Shown one piece after another: positions 18,059 through 26,318 of a DNA stretch of 64,000 bases. Origin of the DNA: Burkholderia diffusa (GTDB lineage Bacteria; Pseudomonadota; Gammaproteobacteria; Burkholderiales; Burkholderiaceae); contig NZ_CABVPN010000023.1 in NCBI RefSeq assembly GCF_902499115.1, forward strand, positions 72,461 through 136,460, given 5' to 3'. Under the pieces are notes generated by a model. It made no database searches, was not told the DNA's origin, and was given only the letters and a program-made list of their open reading frames with translations. A program made the position numbers and the translations under genes. Position 1 is the stretch's first letter, and every line of letters begins with the position of its first letter.

Positions 18059-19207
18059 TTATGCGTAGTGGTGGACGGGAAGTTCGGCGCACGCGGGCAC
18101 CGCGCGGCCGTCTTCGGTGAAGAGATGGCAGGCCGCGGCCGGCGCATGCGCGTGCACGCGCTCGCCGCTGCGCACGGCCGCGTCGCCGGGCACTTTCGCG
18201 ATCAGCGGCGTGCCGCCGGGCTGATCGAGGTGCACGTAGGTCTGCTCGCCGAGACGTTCGACGAGCACGACGTCGCGCGCGAGCGTCGTCGCGTCGAGCG
18301 CGGCGCCGAGCGTCAGATGTTCGGGGCGGATGCCGAGCGTGACGGCGGCACCGGGCGCGAGCGCGGCGCCGTCGCGCGGCAGCGTGAAGGTTTCGCCGGA
18401 CGGCACGACGGTGACGGTCGTGCGCCGCGCGTCGCATGCGGCGACGACGGCCGGCAGGAAGTTCATTCGCGGCGAGCCGATGAAGCCGGCGACGAAGCGG
18501 CTCACCGGATGGTGATAGAGCTCGAGCGGCGCGCCGACCTGGGCGATGCTGCCGTGCCGCGCGGTGTCCGCGCCGGCATGCAGCAGCACGATCTTGTCGG
18601 CGAGCGTCATCGCTTCGGTCTGGTCGTGCGTCACGTACACGACGCTCGCGTGCTCGAACTGCCGGTGCAGTTTCGCGATCTCGACGCGGGTCTGACCGCG
18701 CAGCGCCGCGTCGAGGTTCGACAGCGGCTCGTCGAACAGGAACACGCCGGGCTCGCGCACGATTGCACGGCCGATCGCGACGCGCTGCCGCTGCCCGCCC
18801 GACAGCGCCTTCGGCTTGCGCTCGAGCAGCGTATCGAGCTGCAGGATCCGCGCGGCGTCGCGCACCTTCCGGTCGATCTCGGTCTTCGGCACGCGCGCGA
18901 GCTTCAGCCCGAATGCCATGTTCTCGTAGACCGTCATGTGCGGAAACAGCGCGTAGCTCTGGAACACCATCGCGACGCCGCGTTCGGCGGCCGGCACGTC
19001 GTCGACGCGGCGGCCGTCGATCGAGAGCTCGCCGTCGCTCAGGTCCTCGAGGCCCGCGATCATCCGCAGCAGGGTCGACTTGCCGCAGCCAGACGGACCG
19101 AGGAACACGCAGAACTCGTGCGCGCCGATCTCCAGATCGACGTCGCGAATGACCGGCGCGTGCTCGCCATAGGCTTTCTGCACGCGCCGCATCGAGATGC
19201 TCGCCAT
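18059..19207 (-). CDS. Sugar ABC transporter ATP-binding protein, MalK/UgpC family
   Basis: This 382-residue ATPase starts at the ATG at 19207, preceded by GGAGAC; the open frame runs to 19468 but that extension crosses the divergent promoter. Walker A is GPSGCGKST (37-45), the signature LSGGQ (135-139) and Walker B VFLFDEP (155-161), with the switch histidine in THDQTEAMTLADK. The C-terminal TOBE/OB regulatory domain is present. It is the first gene of the minus-strand operon, divergent from a LacI-type regulator, and energises the two permeases encoded at 12867-14680. Confidence 0.94.
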   Translation of the reverse strand: MASISMRRVQKAYGEHAPVIRDVDLEIGAHEFCVFLGPSGCGKSTLLRMIAGLEDLSDGELSIDGRRVDDVPAAERGVAMVFQSYALFPHMTVYENMAFGLKLARVPKTEIDRKVRDAARILQLDTLLERKPKALSGGQRQRVAIGRAIVREPGVFLFDEPLSNLDAALRGQTRVEIAKLHRQFEHASVVYVTHDQTEAMTLADKIVLLHAGADTARHGSIAQVGAPLELYHHPVSRFVAGFIGSPRMNFLPAVVAACDARRTTVTVVPSGETFTLPRDGAALAPGAAVTLGIRPEHLTLGAALDATTLARDVVLVERLGEQTYVHLDQPGGTPLIAKVPGDAAVRSGERVHAHAPAAACHLFTEDGRAVPACAELPVHHYA

Positions 19208-19245
19208 TGTCTCCGCTCCATGTTTTAATGCGCTTTCATCGATGC

Positions 19246-19257
19246 TTAAGCGCTTAA
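19246..19257. promoter_or_regulatory. Candidate LacI-family operator
   Basis: TTAAGCGCTTAA is a perfect 12-base palindrome with a central CG step, as expected for a LacI-family operator. It lies in the 190-base divergent promoter region, 39 bases upstream of the ATPase start. A related imperfect element (TTAATGCGCTTT) starts about 20 bases closer to the ATPase gene. Confidence 0.6.
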
Positions 19258-19397
19258 TCATCGCGATCAAAAAAAGAGCCGATAGCGATCGCGGCCGAGT
19301 CGCGCCCGTTACGGGGGCGGCAAGGTGTGCGGCGATGATGCGCCGCTTCGATGAGCGAAGCAAATACTGGATCAACGTCTCATATAGTGAGCAATGG

Positions 19398-20432
19398 ATG
19401 GCGACACTCGATGAAGTGGCCCGCCGCGCCGGCGTGACGGCCGCGACGGTGTCGAACGTGCTGCGCAATCGCGGCCGGGTTGGCGATGAGACCCGCGCGC
19501 GGGTGCTCGAAGCGGTGCAGGCGCTCGGCTACCGGCCGCATTTGGCCGCGCGGGCGCTGGCGGAAGGGCGCGCGCCGACGGTCGCGCTGATGGTGTCGAG
19601 CATCGCGAACCCGTTTTATCCGGAGTTCGCGCTCGCGGTCGAGCGCGCGGTGCGCCGCAACGGGCAGTTCCTGATCGTCTGCAATACGAATGAAGACCCG
19701 CTGCAGGGGCGCGCGTATCTCGACCAGATCGCCGGTACGATCTCCGAAGGCATCCTCGTGACGAACGCGAACCTGCACCTGCCGGATCTCGCCGATGTTG
19801 CGCGGCGCGGCGTGCCGGTCGTGCTGTGTCTGTGGGAGCGGCCCGATGCGCCGCCGGAAGGGTTGCCGTGCGTCGCGGTGGATTTCCGCGAGGCGGGGCG
19901 GATCGCGACGCGGCATCTGGTCGAACTCGGGCATCGCGAGATCGGCGTGATCGTCGGCGGGTCGGCAAACGGCGTGCAGGCCGCGCGCTACGACGGCTTC
20001 GTCGATGTGATGCGCGAAGCCGGGCTGGACGCGTCACGCGTCGGCGCCGGGCACGATTCGATCGAAGGCGGCGTGCACGCGGCGGGGCAGTTGCTGGACG
20101 TGCATCCCGGGCTGACCGCGCTGGTCGCGACCAACGATCTCCCCGCGATCGGCGCGCTGCACGCAGCGGCCGATCGCGGCAGGCGCGTGCCCGACGACCT
20201 GTCGATCGTCGGCATTACCGATATTCATCTGGCGAGCGATACGCGGCCTACGTTGACGACGGTCGCGATCCCGACTGGCGAGGCGGCGGGGCTCGCGGTC
20301 GAGCTGCTCAATGCATTGCGCGAGGCGGGCGGGCAGATCGACGATGCGTCGCGCGTGCGAACGGCGTCGGCCCCGCGGCTGGTGGTGCGCGGTACGACAG
20401 GCCGTGTATCGAGTGAGAGCGCGACGCGGTAG
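19398..20432 (+). CDS. LacI-family transcriptional repressor
   Basis: This 344-residue regulator starts at MATLDEVARRAGVTAATVSN, the standard LacI helix-turn-helix, followed by the hinge helix GYRPHLAARALAEG. The frame is open from 19197, but this ATG matches the family start. The sugar-binding domain has VSSIANPFYPEFALAVERA and VATNDLPAIGALHAA, ending with PRLVVRGTT. It is divergent from the galactoside ABC/beta-galactosidase operon and very probably represses it until a galactose-containing inducer arrives. Confidence 0.92.
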   Translation: MATLDEVARRAGVTAATVSNVLRNRGRVGDETRARVLEAVQALGYRPHLAARALAEGRAPTVALMVSSIANPFYPEFALAVERAVRRNGQFLIVCNTNEDPLQGRAYLDQIAGTISEGILVTNANLHLPDLADVARRGVPVVLCLWERPDAPPEGLPCVAVDFREAGRIATRHLVELGHREIGVIVGGSANGVQAARYDGFVDVMREAGLDASRVGAGHDSIEGGVHAAGQLLDVHPGLTALVATNDLPAIGALHAAADRGRRVPDDLSIVGITDIHLASDTRPTLTTVAIPTGEAAGLAVELLNALREAGGQIDDASRVRTASAPRLVVRGTTGRVSSESATR

Positions 20433-20537
20433 ATGTCGCGCGGGGCGGCGTGGAGCACTTCGAGGTTCCCGCCGCAACCGGCGCGGCCCGGCGCGCAGCC
20501 GCGTGCGGTGTGGAACACGGCAGACGCGGCGCCGGCC

Positions 20538-21179
20538 TCAACCGCCTTCGACGAGCCGCATCACGATGCTTCTGGCCGATTCGAGGTGCGCGACCGTCAT
20601 CGAACGGGCGGCGCGCGCATTGCGCGCGCGGCACGCCTGCAGGATCTCCTCGTGCTCGACCTGGAACGACGGCGTATCCGCGAGCAGCGTGGTCTGCAAG
20701 CGCTCGTAGCGTTCGACCTGGCTGCGCAGCTCCCCGATCGACTTCAACTGCCGCGCGTTGCCGCAGCACGAATACAGCAACGCGTGGAATTCGCGGTTCA
20801 GTTCTCCCTGCCGGCGCGGCACGGTCGCGTCGCCGAGCAGGCGATGAACGAGTTCGGCGCGCGCGAGCGTCTCGTCGTCGAGCCGTTTTACGCTCCGGTA
20901 GATCGCATCGCCTTCGAGCAGCGCGCGCAGATCGTAGATTTCCTGCACGTCCGACGGGCTCAGCATGCGCACGACGGCGCCGCGATTCCTGAAGATATCC
21001 AGCAATCCTTCGCGTTCCAGACGCTGGATGGCCTCGCGCATCGGAATCCGGCTGATGCCGAACCGGTCGGCCAGGTCGCGTTCGACGAGCCGTTCGCCGG
21101 CTTCCAGCTCGCCGTTGACGATCATGTCCCGCAGCGATGCGGCCACCGCGTCCGCCGTGGAGTCGAGTTTGGCTTCCAT
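20538..21179 (-). CDS. GntR-family (FCD) transcriptional regulator
   Basis: This 213-residue regulator has a winged helix with ERLVERDLADRFGISRIPMRE (residues about 29-49) and an FCD domain typical of the FadR/VanR branch (DLRALLEGDAIYRS, GELNREFHALLYS). A perfect palindrome TGGTATACCA lies 33 bases upstream, and an OsmC-like gene is divergent on the other side. It converges with the LacI-type gene, with about 105 bases between the stops. The ligand is unknown. Confidence 0.9.
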   Translation of the reverse strand: MEAKLDSTADAVAASLRDMIVNGELEAGERLVERDLADRFGISRIPMREAIQRLEREGLLDIFRNRGAVVRMLSPSDVQEIYDLRALLEGDAIYRSVKRLDDETLARAELVHRLLGDATVPRRQGELNREFHALLYSCCGNARQLKSIGELRSQVERYERLQTTLLADTPSFQVEHEEILQACRARNARAARSMTVAHLESARSIVMRLVEGG

Positions 21180-21211
21180 GCCTGCGTGTTCCTCATTTCA
21201 TTTTGGAATAA

Positions 21212-21221
21212 TGGTATACCA
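21212..21221. promoter_or_regulatory. Candidate GntR operator (TGGTATACCA)
   Basis: TGGTATACCA is a perfect 10-base palindrome within an AT-rich stretch in the 135-base gap between the GntR-type gene and the OsmC-like gene. Position and FadR-like half sites (TGGT/ACCA) make autoregulation, and control of the divergent gene, plausible. Confidence 0.55.
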
Positions 21222-21314
21222 AATGGAATTCCGGTGCCAAAATGGCGGCCATTGGCGGGCTTCATGAAATGAAATCGGGCCTGGTCCAAACAACCGACAT
21301 CACTGGAGAGCGAG

Positions 21315-21791
21315 ATGGCGTCTGGCGAACACAAGTATCGAGTTGCAGTGCAGTGGACGGGCAACCGCGGCACCGGCACGTCGGGGTATCGCGAGTATGG
21401 CCGCGATCATGTGATCCGCGCCGGTTCGAAGCCCGACATTCCCGGTTCGTCGGATGCAGCCTTCCGCGGCGACGCGTCGCGCTGGAACCCGGAAGACCTG
21501 CTGCTGGCGTCGGCATCGGCGTGCCACAAGCTCTGGTATCTGCATCTGTGCGCCGAGGCCGGCATCCGCGTGCTCGCGTATGTCGACAACGCGGAAGGGA
21601 CGATGCTCGATAGCCCCGAGCAGGGGCGCTTCACCGAAATCGTGCTGCGCCCGCACGTGACCATCCAGGCCGGTGACGATCGCGAGCGGGCGGAACACCT
21701 GCATCACGATGCGCACGCGAAGTGCTATATCGCGAATTCGGTCAACTTCCCGATCCGCTGCGAACCGGTGATCGAGTTTGCAGCCGCGTGA
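21315..21791 (+). CDS. OsmC-family peroxiredoxin-like protein
   Basis: This 158-residue OsmC/Ohr-family protein is likely a cytoplasmic thiol peroxidase for organic hydroperoxides. Two conserved cysteines are visible: Cys70 in SASACHKLWYLHLC and Cys137 in HAKCYIANSVNFP. The N-terminal beta domain carries WTGNRGTGTSGYREYGRDH. Length matches the YhfA/OsmC branch. GAGAG lies 6 bases before the ATG, and the gene is divergent from the GntR-type regulator. Confidence 0.9.
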   Translation: MASGEHKYRVAVQWTGNRGTGTSGYREYGRDHVIRAGSKPDIPGSSDAAFRGDASRWNPEDLLLASASACHKLWYLHLCAEAGIRVLAYVDNAEGTMLDSPEQGRFTEIVLRPHVTIQAGDDRERAEHLHHDAHAKCYIANSVNFPIRCEPVIEFAAA

Positions 21792-21801
21792 CGCGTTGGC
21801 G

Positions 21802-21927
21802 ATGGAAAGCACGATGAAGCTTTTCTACGACTCAAGCAATGACCGCATGGCGCAGCACTTCGTGCTCGAAGAAGTCAACGCGGGCGGGCCACACACCCCG
21901 TCGCCGCGTCACAGCGCGACGCCGTAA
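21802..21927 (+). pseudogene. Possible glutathione S-transferase N-terminal remnant
   Basis: A 41-residue frame begins 10 bases after the OsmC stop and reads MESTMKLFYDSSNDRMAQHF followed by VLEEVNAGG. The MKLFY start and the spacing to H-x-VLEE resemble the thioredoxin-fold N-terminus of glutathione transferases. The frame then runs into proline-rich sequence and overlaps the 3' end of the convergent LysR gene. Either it is a decayed fragment or the likeness is chance; no other part of a transferase is present. Confidence 0.3.
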
Positions 21928-22859
21928 ACCTCCCGCGCAGCCACCCGAATCGCGTCGGCCATCACCTCGACGGCCGGCGAATGCAGCCGGTCGGTGCGCG
22001 TGATGATTCCGAAATCGTCCATCCGGCAGTCCATCTCCAGCGGCAGCACCGTGACGATCCCGTGTCGCGCGTAGTACCGCGCGACATCCTCCGCGAGCAC
22101 CGCGATCATGTCGCTCTGCTCGATCAATTGCGTGATGAACAGCAGCGCGGCCGTCTCGACGACGTTCGCCGGCGGCGCGAGGCTCGCGCGCTGGAACACG
22201 AGCTCGAACCGATGGCGCAGCACGCTGCCGGCCGGCGGCATCACCCACGCGGCGCGCTGCACGTCGGCGAGCGACAGCGGCGCCTGCGCGAGCAGCGGAT
22301 GGCCGGGCCGCACCACCGCAGCGACCGGCTCGCCGGTCAGCGGCTCGTAGCGCAGGTGCAGCTTGTCGTGTTCGGCGGACAGCCGGCCGAGCACGATGTC
22401 GAGCTTGTCCTGCGCGAGGTGTTCGAGCAGCGCGTTGCTCGTGTCGATCGCGACGGACACCCGCACGTTCGCATGCGTCCCCTTCACGGCTGCGACGGCT
22501 GGCGGCACGAGCCGCAATCCCGGCGACGTGATCGCGCCCACCGCCACGTGCCCGAGATGGCCGGCCTTCAGCGCGGCCAGTTCCTCGCGCGCCTGGTCGA
22601 GGCTGCCGAGCGCCGCGCGCGCGTGGCGGATCAGCGCGTCGCCGTACAGCGTCGGCCGCATCCCGCGCGGCAGCCGCTCGAACAGCACGGCGCCGATCGA
22701 CTCCTCGAGCTCGCGCAGCAGCTTCGACGCGGCCGGCTGCGTCATGTTCAGCGCGGCCGCCGCGCGGTGAATGCTGCCTTCGTCGGCGAGCGCGACGACC
22801 AGCAGCAACTGGCGCGTCTTCAGGCGATTGCGGTTTCCCCACGGGCTGGCTTCGGTCAT
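21909..22859 (-). CDS. LysR-type regulator next to the L-arabinose genes (GbpR-like)
   Basis: This 316-residue LysR regulator has the helix-turn-helix DEGSIHRAAAALNMTQPAASK (about residues 26-46) and LFERLPRGMRPTLYG, the pattern of the GbpR/GalR sugar-responsive branch. It is divergent from the L-arabonate dehydratase gene, 114 bases apart, with two copies of ATCGATATCG between them. It probably controls the sugar oxidation operon that follows. Confidence 0.9.
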   Translation of the reverse strand: MTEASPWGNRNRLKTRQLLLVVALADEGSIHRAAAALNMTQPAASKLLRELEESIGAVLFERLPRGMRPTLYGDALIRHARAALGSLDQAREELAALKAGHLGHVAVGAITSPGLRLVPPAVAAVKGTHANVRVSVAIDTSNALLEHLAQDKLDIVLGRLSAEHDKLHLRYEPLTGEPVAAVVRPGHPLLAQAPLSLADVQRAAWVMPPAGSVLRHRFELVFQRASLAPPANVVETAALLFITQLIEQSDMIAVLAEDVARYYARHGIVTVLPLEMDCRMDDFGIITRTDRLHSPAVEVMADAIRVAAREVYGVAL

Positions 22860-22872
22860 CGTACGGGTTTAT

Positions 22873-22894
22873 ATCGATATCGGAATCGATATCG
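22873..22894. promoter_or_regulatory. Tandem ATCGATATCG sites in the divergent arabinose promoter
   Basis: ATCGATATCG occurs at 22873-22882 and again at 22885-22894, a 12-base period, and the run continues with a partial third ATCG. The repeat begins 14 bases upstream of the LysR start codon. The position suits binding of the adjacent LysR regulator, possibly autorepression. Confidence 0.55.
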
Positions 22895-22973
22895 TAATCG
22901 CCTAAAACGTCATTAGCGAGTTATCAAAATTCTGCCTAGACTGCGCCGGTATCCCGTCACCACAGGACTGACG

Positions 22974-24725
22974 ATGTCGGCAACAAAACCCAGGCTGCGC
23001 TCCACCCAATGGTTCGGCACGAACGACAAGAACGGCTTCATGTACCGGAGCTGGATGAAGAACCAGGGCATTCCCGATCACGAATTCGACGGCCGGCCGA
23101 TCATCGGCATCTGCAACACGTGGTCCGAACTGACGCCGTGCAACGCACACTTTCGCAAGCTCGCCGAGCACGTGAAGCGCGGGATCTCGGAAGCCGGTGG
23201 CTTCCCGGTCGAGTTCCCGGTGTTCTCGAACGGCGAATCGAACCTGCGGCCGTCCGCGATGCTCACGCGCAATCTTGCCTCGATGGACGTCGAGGAAGCG
23301 ATCCGCGGCAACCCGATCGACGCAGTCGTGCTGCTCGCCGGCTGCGACAAGACGACACCGGCGCTGCTGATGGGCGCGGCGAGCTGCGACGTGCCGGCGA
23401 TCGTCGTATCGGGCGGCCCGATGCTGAACGGCAAGCTCGAAGGCAAGAACATCGGCTCGGGCACGGCCGTGTGGCAGCTGCATGAAGCGCTGAAGGCCGG
23501 CGAGATCGACCTGCATCACTTCCTGTCGGCCGAAGCCGGCATGTCGCGCTCGGCCGGCACCTGCAACACGATGGGCACCGCGTCGACGATGGCGTGCATG
23601 GCCGAGGCGCTCGGCGTCGCGCTGCCGCACAACGCGGCGATTCCGGCCGTCGATTCGCGCCGCTACGTGCTCGCGCACATGTCCGGCATTCGCATCGTCG
23701 AGATGGCCCTCGAAGGGCTCGTGCTGTCGAAGGTGCTGACGCGCGCCGCGTTCGAGAACGCGATCCGCGCGAACGCGGCGATCGGCGGCTCGACCAACGC
23801 GGTGATCCACCTGAAGGCGATCGCGGGCCGCATCGGCGTGCCGCTGGAACTGGAAGACTGGATGCGCATCGGCCGCGGCACGCCGACGATCGTCGACCTG
23901 ATGCCGTCGGGACGCTTCCTGATGGAGGAGTTCTATTACGCGGGCGGGCTGCCGGCCGTGCTGCGCCGGCTCGGCGAAGGCGGGCTGCTGCCGCATCCGG
24001 ACGCGCTGACGGTCAACGGCAAGTCGCTGTGGGACAACGTGCGCGAAGCGCCGAACTACGACGACGAAGTGATCCGCCCGCTCGACCGGCCGCTGATCGC
24101 AGACGGCGGAATCTGCATCCTGCGCGGCAATCTCGCGCCGCGCGGTGCGGTGCTGAAGCCGTCGGCGGCGAGCCCCGAGCTGCTGAAGCATCGCGGCCGC
24201 GCGGTGGTGTTCGAGAACCTCGAGCACTACAAGGCGACGATCAACGACGAAGCGCTCGACATCGATGCGAGCTCGGTGATGGTGCTGAAGAACTGCGGAC
24301 CGCGCGGGTATCCGGGGATGGCCGAGGTCGGCAACATGGGGCTGCCGCCGAAGCTGCTGCGCCAGGGCGTGAAGGACATGGTGCGGATCTCGGATGCGCG
24401 GATGAGCGGCACCGCGTATGGCACGGTCGTGCTGCACGTGGCGCCGGAAGCGGCTGCCGGCGGGCCGCTCGCCGCCGTGCGCAACGGCGACTGGATCGAG
24501 CTAGATTGCGAAGCCGGCACGCTGCACCTGGATATTACGGATGACGAACTGCAGCGCCGCCTGTCGGACGTCGATCCGACCGCGGCACCGGGCGTGGCCG
24601 GGCAGCTCGGCAAGGGCGGTTACGCACGGCTGTATATCGATCACGTGCTGCAGGCCGACGAGGGGTGCGACCTCGACTTCCTGGTCGGTACGCGCGGCGC
24701 GGACGTGCCGAGCCATTCGCATTGA
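22974..24725 (+). CDS. IlvD/Edd-family dehydratase, probable L-arabonate dehydratase
   Basis: This 583-residue Fe-S dehydratase converts a sugar acid to its 2-keto-3-deoxy form; here probably L-arabonate to L-2-keto-3-deoxyarabonate. Cluster cysteines fit Cys56 (ELTPCNAHF), Cys124 (LLAGCDKTTPA) and Cys197 (SAGTCNTMGTAST). The C-terminal domain has NCGPRGYPGMAEVGN and VRISDARMSGTAYGT, both family signatures. Gene order with a KDA dehydratase, L-arabinose dehydrogenase, lactonase and arabinose ABC importer supports the substrate (the gene called araC in Azospirillum nomenclature). It could also act on D-galactonate-like acids. Confidence 0.9.
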   Translation: MSATKPRLRSTQWFGTNDKNGFMYRSWMKNQGIPDHEFDGRPIIGICNTWSELTPCNAHFRKLAEHVKRGISEAGGFPVEFPVFSNGESNLRPSAMLTRNLASMDVEEAIRGNPIDAVVLLAGCDKTTPALLMGAASCDVPAIVVSGGPMLNGKLEGKNIGSGTAVWQLHEALKAGEIDLHHFLSAEAGMSRSAGTCNTMGTASTMACMAEALGVALPHNAAIPAVDSRRYVLAHMSGIRIVEMALEGLVLSKVLTRAAFENAIRANAAIGGSTNAVIHLKAIAGRIGVPLELEDWMRIGRGTPTIVDLMPSGRFLMEEFYYAGGLPAVLRRLGEGGLLPHPDALTVNGKSLWDNVREAPNYDDEVIRPLDRPLIADGGICILRGNLAPRGAVLKPSAASPELLKHRGRAVVFENLEHYKATINDEALDIDASSVMVLKNCGPRGYPGMAEVGNMGLPPKLLRQGVKDMVRISDARMSGTAYGTVVLHVAPEAAAGGPLAAVRNGDWIELDCEAGTLHLDITDDELQRRLSDVDPTAAPGVAGQLGKGGYARLYIDHVLQADEGCDLDFLVGTRGADVPSHSH

Positions 24726-24837
24726 GCGGCGGGCAGGTGCAAATCGACAAGGGCGGCGGCGGGGCCTGAGGGAAGCAGGGTGATGCGCTGGATGTGGTCG
24801 AGCGCTCAGGAAGGCGCAGCGTAAGGGCTAAGGCGCA

Positions 24838-24899
24838 AACGCAGACCGACCGCGATGCATGGGACGTACGCAAGCGCCAGAGCGCTAACGCAGACCGAC
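24838..24899. repeat. Short direct repeat AACGCAGACCGAC before the MFS gene
   Basis: AACGCAGACCGAC is found at 24838-24850 and 24887-24899, 49 bases apart. The second copy abuts the ribosome binding site (AGGAGA) of the MFS gene at 24910. It looks like a local duplication in the 184-base gap after the dehydratase gene; a regulatory role is possible but unsupported. Confidence 0.6.
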
Positions 24900-24909
24900 A
24901 GGAGACAAG

Positions 24910-26268
24910 ATGACGACGCAGTACACGCCCGCGCACATCGCGGCGGAACAGTCCGATTCGCCGGCAGCCGTCGACGAACGGCAACTGACGCGGCTGCTCA
25001 CGCGCAAGCTGGTGCCGTTCCTCGCGCTGATTTACGTGGTCGCCTACGTCGACCGTACCGTCGTCGGCTTCGCGAAGCTGCACATGAACGCGGCGATCGG
25101 CCTCGGCGATGCCGCGTACGGACTCGGTGCCGGCCTGTTCTTCATCGGCTACTTCCTGTGCGAGGTGCCGAGCAACCTCGCGCTCGGACGCTTCGGCGCG
25201 CGCGTGTGGTTCGCGCGCATCCTCGCGACGTGGGGCGTGATCACGATGGCGATGGCGCTCGTGCAGGGGCCGACCAGCTTCTACGTGCTGCGCTTTCTGC
25301 TTGGTGCTGCCGAAGCCGGCCTCTATCCCGGCATCCTGTACTTCCTCACGCAATGGTTCCCGATGCGCGACCGTGCCCGCGTGATCGGCCTGCTCGTGCT
25401 CGCGCAGCCGCTCGCCGGCATCGTGACGGGCCCGCTCGCCGGCTGGCTGCTGTCCACGCACGGGCTGTTCGGCCTGTCGGACTGGCAGACGCTGTTCGTC
25501 GTGAGCGGCCTGCCGGCCGTGCTGCTCGCATGGCCCACGCTGCGGCTGCTTCCGGAGTCGCCCGCGCATGCGCGCTGGCTGGACGACGACGAACGCCGCT
25601 GGATCGCACGGCAGCTCGCCGCCGACCGCGACACGTATCGCCCCGATTCGCACGGCAATCCGCTCGCCGCATTGCGCGACCGCCGCGTGCTGCTGCTCGC
25701 CGCGCTGTTCCTGCCGTTTCCGCTGTGCATCTACGGGCTTTCGCTGTGGCTGCCGACGATCATCCACGCATTCGGCACCGGCGATGCGGCGACCGGGCTG
25801 CTGTCCGCGGTGCCGTACCTGTTCGCGGTGGTCGGCCTGCTCGTCGTGCCGCGCCATTCGGATCGCAAGCGCGAGCGCTACTGGCACATCGTCGTCGTGT
25901 CGGCCGCCGCCGCGGTGACGATGGCCGCGAGCGCGTGGGTGCGGCAACCGGCGCTGCAGTTCATGTTCATCTGCCTGACCGCGTTCTCGCTCTATTCGAT
26001 CCAGGCCGTCGTGTGGGCGCTGCCCGGCGAATTCCTGACCGGCACGAGCGCGGCGGTCGGTATCGCGGCGATCAATTCGCTCGCGAATCTCGGCGGCTAC
26101 TTCGGACCTTACGGGATCGGGCTGATCAAGGCATCGACCGGCAGCCTCGCGGCCGGCCTGTATTTTCTCGCGGCCACGCTGCTGTTCGCGGTGCTGATGA
26201 CGTTCGTGGTCCGCGCCGCGCTGCGCACGCCCGAGCCGGCCGCGGGCGCGTTCGCCGGCGAATCCTGA
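24910..26268 (+). CDS. MFS transporter, anion:cation symporter family
   Basis: This 452-residue inner-membrane transporter has about 12 segments. It starts with the ACS-family motif IYVVAYVDRTVVGFAKLHMN, and contains LLGAAEAGLYPGILYFLTQWF and the central LLPESPAHARWLDDDERRWI. Such transporters carry sugar acids and other organic anions. Its place between the L-arabonate dehydratase and KDA dehydratase genes suggests uptake of L-arabonate or a related aldonate, complementing the ABC importer for the free sugar. Confidence 0.9.
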   Translation: MTTQYTPAHIAAEQSDSPAAVDERQLTRLLTRKLVPFLALIYVVAYVDRTVVGFAKLHMNAAIGLGDAAYGLGAGLFFIGYFLCEVPSNLALGRFGARVWFARILATWGVITMAMALVQGPTSFYVLRFLLGAAEAGLYPGILYFLTQWFPMRDRARVIGLLVLAQPLAGIVTGPLAGWLLSTHGLFGLSDWQTLFVVSGLPAVLLAWPTLRLLPESPAHARWLDDDERRWIARQLAADRDTYRPDSHGNPLAALRDRRVLLLAALFLPFPLCIYGLSLWLPTIIHAFGTGDAATGLLSAVPYLFAVVGLLVVPRHSDRKRERYWHIVVVSAAAAVTMAASAWVRQPALQFMFICLTAFSLYSIQAVVWALPGEFLTGTSAAVGIAAINSLANLGGYFGPYGIGLIKASTGSLAAGLYFLAATLLFAVLMTFVVRAALRTPEPAAGAFAGES

Positions 26269-26318
26269 ACGCATTGTTTTCCGGCTGAACGCCGTTTCGA
26301 CTGACGCAGGACCGAACC

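Noticed and set aside
16055..19228. 1057-residue plus-strand open frame opposite the beta-galactosidase and ATPase genes
   Set aside because: The opposite strand carries full-length enzymes with complete catalytic motifs; the long frame is a composition shadow without ribosome site or recognisable domain.
19398..20432. Reading the LacI-type protein as the arabinose-operon regulator
   Set aside because: It is divergent from the galactoside operon with an operator-like palindrome between them, while the arabinose operon has its own divergent LysR gene.
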